A DNA stretch of 9,056 bases, taken from contig CAWUKT010000139.1 of NCBI GenBank assembly GCA_963923035.1, forward strand, positions 1 through 9,056. Reading direction: 5' to 3'. Positions 7,076-9,056 of this stretch are shown piece after piece. Both the position numbers and the translations under genes were made by a program. Below the pieces are notes generated by a model, which was not told the origin of the DNA, did not search any database, and saw nothing but the letters and a program-made list of their open reading frames with translations. Numbering within the stretch: the stretch's first letter is position 1; each line of letters starts with the position of its first letter. This stretch comes from CAWUKT01 sp963923035. Its GTDB lineage: Bacteria > Bacteroidota > Bacteroidia > J057 > JADKCL01.

Positions 7076-8116
7076 TCAATGTATGCCGTGGTGCTGCCGT
7101 CGGGCTTGGAGGTAGCCGTCGAAAATGTGGGCGAGCGTATCGTGGTAGGTGGTCAAAGGGGCATCCGATCTCTCGCGGAGGGATTGGACAATGGCTTCGG
7201 AGGCGCGCCAGGCTGTGTAGACCGCGTTGGAGATGCCGTGGGAGGAGAGCGGGTCGAATGCCAGGGCGGCATCACCCAGGGCCAACCAATCCCGACCGGC
7301 CATCCGGTCGGCGCGGGAGGAATGCGCCGCACTGCCCCGCACATCCGGCGTGACGCCGGTCCCCAGGAAGGCTTTCAGCAGGACCGTTCTGGCCAGGGCA
7401 TCCGCCCAGTGCTGGTAATCCCGCAATTGCAGGGCCAGGGGGCTGCCTTTCTCCGCGAACAGCGTCAGCGATTGGGTCTGGTCATCCAGGCCCGAGAGGT
7501 TGCCCCAGCCACCGGCGAAGGATTCCGTGAAGACGTCGTGCTTGATCCGCGGGTGATGTACCCGCGGTAGTACACAGCTGAACGCCAATTGGCGGTCGTA
7601 GGCCGTGGTTGGGATGCCCATTTGCCGGAGCAGCGCCGCGCTCCGGCCCGTCGCATCCACGTAGACCTGGGCTTGGATTTCCCTTCGTTTTCCAGTGTCC
7701 CGCCACGTCACCGTCCTTTTTTCCGCATCCCATTCCCATGATCCCCGCATTTCCACTACCCGTTTCTCCACCAATTCCATCATCCGGGCCACCAGACGCG
7801 GCTTGTCCATCTTCAGGCCGTATTGGAAGGGGCGGTGGGTGAAGAAGTTGATGTCGGTGAGGGGCCGGCCGTGCCAGAGAGCGTGGTAACCCAGGGATTT
7901 TTTCCGGGCGCTCTCTTCAAAGAGCGCCCGGAATCCCAATCGTTCCAGCAGTGCCAGGGTAGAAGGGGGTAGGGTTTCGCCGAGGCAGGGGAGCTTGCGC
8001 TTTTGTGCCCGGGCGAGTACCACGTGGTCCACCCCCGCCCGCTCGAGGAGCAGGGAGAGGGAGAGCCCGGCCACCCCATTTCCGACGATGGCCACCTGGG
8101 TTTGCTGGACCTGCAT
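7076..8116 (-). CDS. LodB-like FAD-dependent oxidoreductase (tryptophylquinone maturase)
   Basis: LodB-family flavoproteins are needed to make the protein-derived quinone of their partner LodA-type oxidase in the cytoplasm; they probably oxidise the precursor tryptophan. The protein is 346 residues, near the family's usual length. It starts at ATG 8116, which overlaps the stop codon of the upstream oxidase gene; an earlier in-frame start at 8221 would run well into that gene. Motifs: the N-terminal FAD Rossmann loop VGNGVAG (11-17), LGETLPP (45-51) as in LodB and flavin halogenase relatives, DATGR (154-158), and LGDAALAFDPLSSHG (280-294), which contacts FAD. The tryptophan-halogenase WxWxIP motif is absent, which argues against a halogenase. 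Overlap and order with a LodA-like gene make the maturase assignment much stronger than sequence alone. No signal peptide is seen. Other group 1.14-type flavin monooxygenases share these motifs. Confidence 0.85.
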   Translation of the reverse strand: MQVQQTQVAIVGNGVAGLSLSLLLERAGVDHVVLARAQKRKLPCLGETLPPSTLALLERLGFRALFEESARKKSLGYHALWHGRPLTDINFFTHRPFQYGLKMDKPRLVARMMELVEKRVVEMRGSWEWDAEKRTVTWRDTGKRREIQAQVYVDATGRSAALLRQMGIPTTAYDRQLAFSCVLPRVHHPRIKHDVFTESFAGGWGNLSGLDDQTQSLTLFAEKGSPLALQLRDYQHWADALARTVLLKAFLGTGVTPDVRGSAAHSSRADRMAGRDWLALGDAALAFDPLSSHGISNAVYTAWRASEAIVQSLRERSDAPLTTYHDTLAHIFDGYLQARRQHHGIH

Positions 8117-8118
8117 TA
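8114..8118 (-). promoter_or_regulatory. Stop-start overlap (TAATG) coupling the oxidase and maturase genes
   Basis: On the minus strand the stop TAA of the LodA-like gene and the ATG of the LodB-like gene share one base (8116). Such an arrangement typically couples translation and keeps the stoichiometry of the two proteins linked. It also fixes the start of the second gene. Confidence 0.85.
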
Positions 8119-9056
8119 TTTGATCCCGCCTTTGCCGTCGTACGCAATATAGACCAGCGGGGGAACGCCGTCGAGCGTCACATCGGATTGGCGTCCGGTG
8201 ACCATGCCGACGTTCTTCCACTCGTACACCATGGCGATGAGGCCATTTTGGTAGCCCGCCTCGGCGTGGTAACCCACAAAACCAGTATTGGCGGTATAGA
8301 GCCAGGGCAAGCGATCGGCGAAGGTGGCCTGACGCGTAAAGGGCAGGAGGTCGGTATCGCGGACTTTGTCCATGCTTTCACTGGTCAGGACCGTGACCGG
8401 AAGGTTGGCGGCCCACCAGGCGGGTACCGGATATTGCATGTCGATGAAGACCGTTTGGCAGCTACCGGCGTCCGATTGCCACGGAATCCCCATCCACTTC
8501 GTCAGATCTCCCGGCGTCGACTTCCAAAGCCAGTTCTTCGGGTTCCCATCCTGGATGGACTCTGCAATGTCCCCGGCATTCATCTGGAACCCAAAATCAT
8601 TGTAGAAGATGTCTTCCTGCTCCTCCGCCGTCGCAGCATTGAGCCGAACCTCCCACAGGCCGTAGAAACCGTAGTCGTAGCCTTCATAGTCGTCCACAAA
8701 TTCGAAGGTGCGGGTATTCTGGGCGTACATCTGGGCGTGGCGCATGGGCCATGTCAGTTCGACGCCGGGGTGGAAGCCTCCTCCGTACAAGGTTTCGAGG
8801 ACCGCCCGGGTCATCAGCAGGGGCGCCTTGGTTGGATCATTGGCCGCGTCCAGGAACCGCTGCTGGTAGAATTGTCCCATCTCGTCAATGTTCTCGAACT
8901 GGAAGTCCGGTGGCGTTTGGAAGTTGCCGTCTTTCCATTGCTCCAATTGCTGGTAGAGGAGGGGCGGAATGGCAAACCACTGGGCGGGACTGCCGGGGTA
9001 AATGATGCCGTCGCCGGGGTAGGTCGGGAACAGGAGGGGAGCGGTCCCACTCTGCA
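8116..9056 (-). CDS. LodA-like quinoprotein amino-acid oxidase, C-terminal part
   Basis: LodA-type enzymes oxidise amino acids (lysine, glycine or others) with release of hydrogen peroxide and ammonia. Several act as secreted antimicrobial proteins and carry a cysteine tryptophylquinone cofactor. The visible 312 residues are the C-terminal part and the 5' end lies to the right. Landmarks, counted from the first full codon at the window edge (9054): LLYQQLEQWKDGNF (about 31-44), as in the family's 'QY..L..W..G.F'; GGGFHPGVELTW (91-102); PGDLTKWMGIPWQSD (181-195), where the PWQ tryptophan is the expected quinone precursor; and AYDGKGGIK at the end. Only one cysteine occurs in the visible part (199, seven residues after the PWQ Trp). 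The family's usual cysteine is N-terminal to the Trp, so cofactor status is uncertain. The substrate cannot be told. The gene is followed directly by its LodB-like maturase. Confidence 0.87.
   Translation of the reverse strand, partial: QSGTAPLLFPTYPGDGIIYPGSPAQWFAIPPLLYQQLEQWKDGNFQTPPDFQFENIDEMGQFYQQRFLDAANDPTKAPLLMTRAVLETLYGGGFHPGVELTWPMRHAQMYAQNTRTFEFVDDYEGYDYGFYGLWEVRLNAATAEEQEDIFYNDFGFQMNAGDIAESIQDGNPKNWLWKSTPGDLTKWMGIPWQSDAGSCQTVFIDMQYPVPAWWAANLPVTVLTSESMDKVRDTDLLPFTRQATFADRLPWLYTANTGFVGYHAEAGYQNGLIAMVYEWKNVGMVTGRQSDVTLDGVPPLVYIAYDGKGGIK

Noticed and set aside
7076..8116. Flavin-dependent tryptophan halogenase
   Set aside because: The GxGxxG and GE motifs are shared, but the WxWxIP motif is absent, and the neighbour is a LodA-like oxidase.
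7076..8221. Longer version of the flavoprotein starting at 8221
   Set aside because: The extra 35 residues are Arg-rich, overlap the oxidase gene and precede the FAD loop at an unusual distance. The TAATG overlap start at 8116 fits the family.

Overview
The window covers one end of an extracellular contractile injection system (eCIS) locus and, converging on it, a LodA/LodB-type quinoprotein oxidase pair. The plus strand carries the 3' part of a very large tape measure protein gene (1-3807, open at the left edge). After a 249-bp AT-rich gap comes a 993-residue protein (4057-7038) that I read as a modular eCIS cargo protein. The minus strand carries the C-terminal part of a LodA-like oxidase (8116-9056, open at the right edge) followed by a LodB-like flavoprotein (7076-8116). 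These two overlap by one base. The two blocks meet tail to tail with 37 bp between stop codons.

The tape measure is identified by its C-terminal domain, with an I-x-N-A-G start, RAASWLRYL core and LPW...PW...VSW end. A second sign is repeated copies of the 'FYLEKGKLPSW'-type module, joined by long acidic linkers. Its visible N-terminal part is a nine-unit 18-bp tandem repeat that encodes a six-residue acidic repeat and probably continues left of the window. The cargo protein has a proline-rich PPPAFQL tag near its N-terminus, then two diverged copies of a ~210-residue helical domain offset by about 300 residues. It ends in a region resembling an OTU-type cysteine protease (G-S-G-H-C-L and a final A-H-Y motif). 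The most interesting proposal here is an injected, possibly deubiquitinase-like, protein encoded beside the tape measure; sequence alone cannot prove it.

The LodA-like fragment keeps the PWQ motif around the tryptophan expected to become the quinone. Its 312 visible residues contain a single cysteine, placed after that tryptophan, so the usual Cys-Trp crosslink partner appears to be missing. The LodB-like protein has the FAD-binding and GD/DPLSS motifs of the maturase family.

The organism cannot be fixed from this window. eCIS loci of this type occur in Bacteroidota, Cyanobacteria, Chloroflexota and Proteobacteria. The absence of clear Shine-Dalgarno sequences is compatible with Bacteroidota, but this is a weak guess. 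Sampled lines suggest G+C rises from about 50% in the tape measure gene to about 58% in the cargo gene and about 60% in the oxidase pair.
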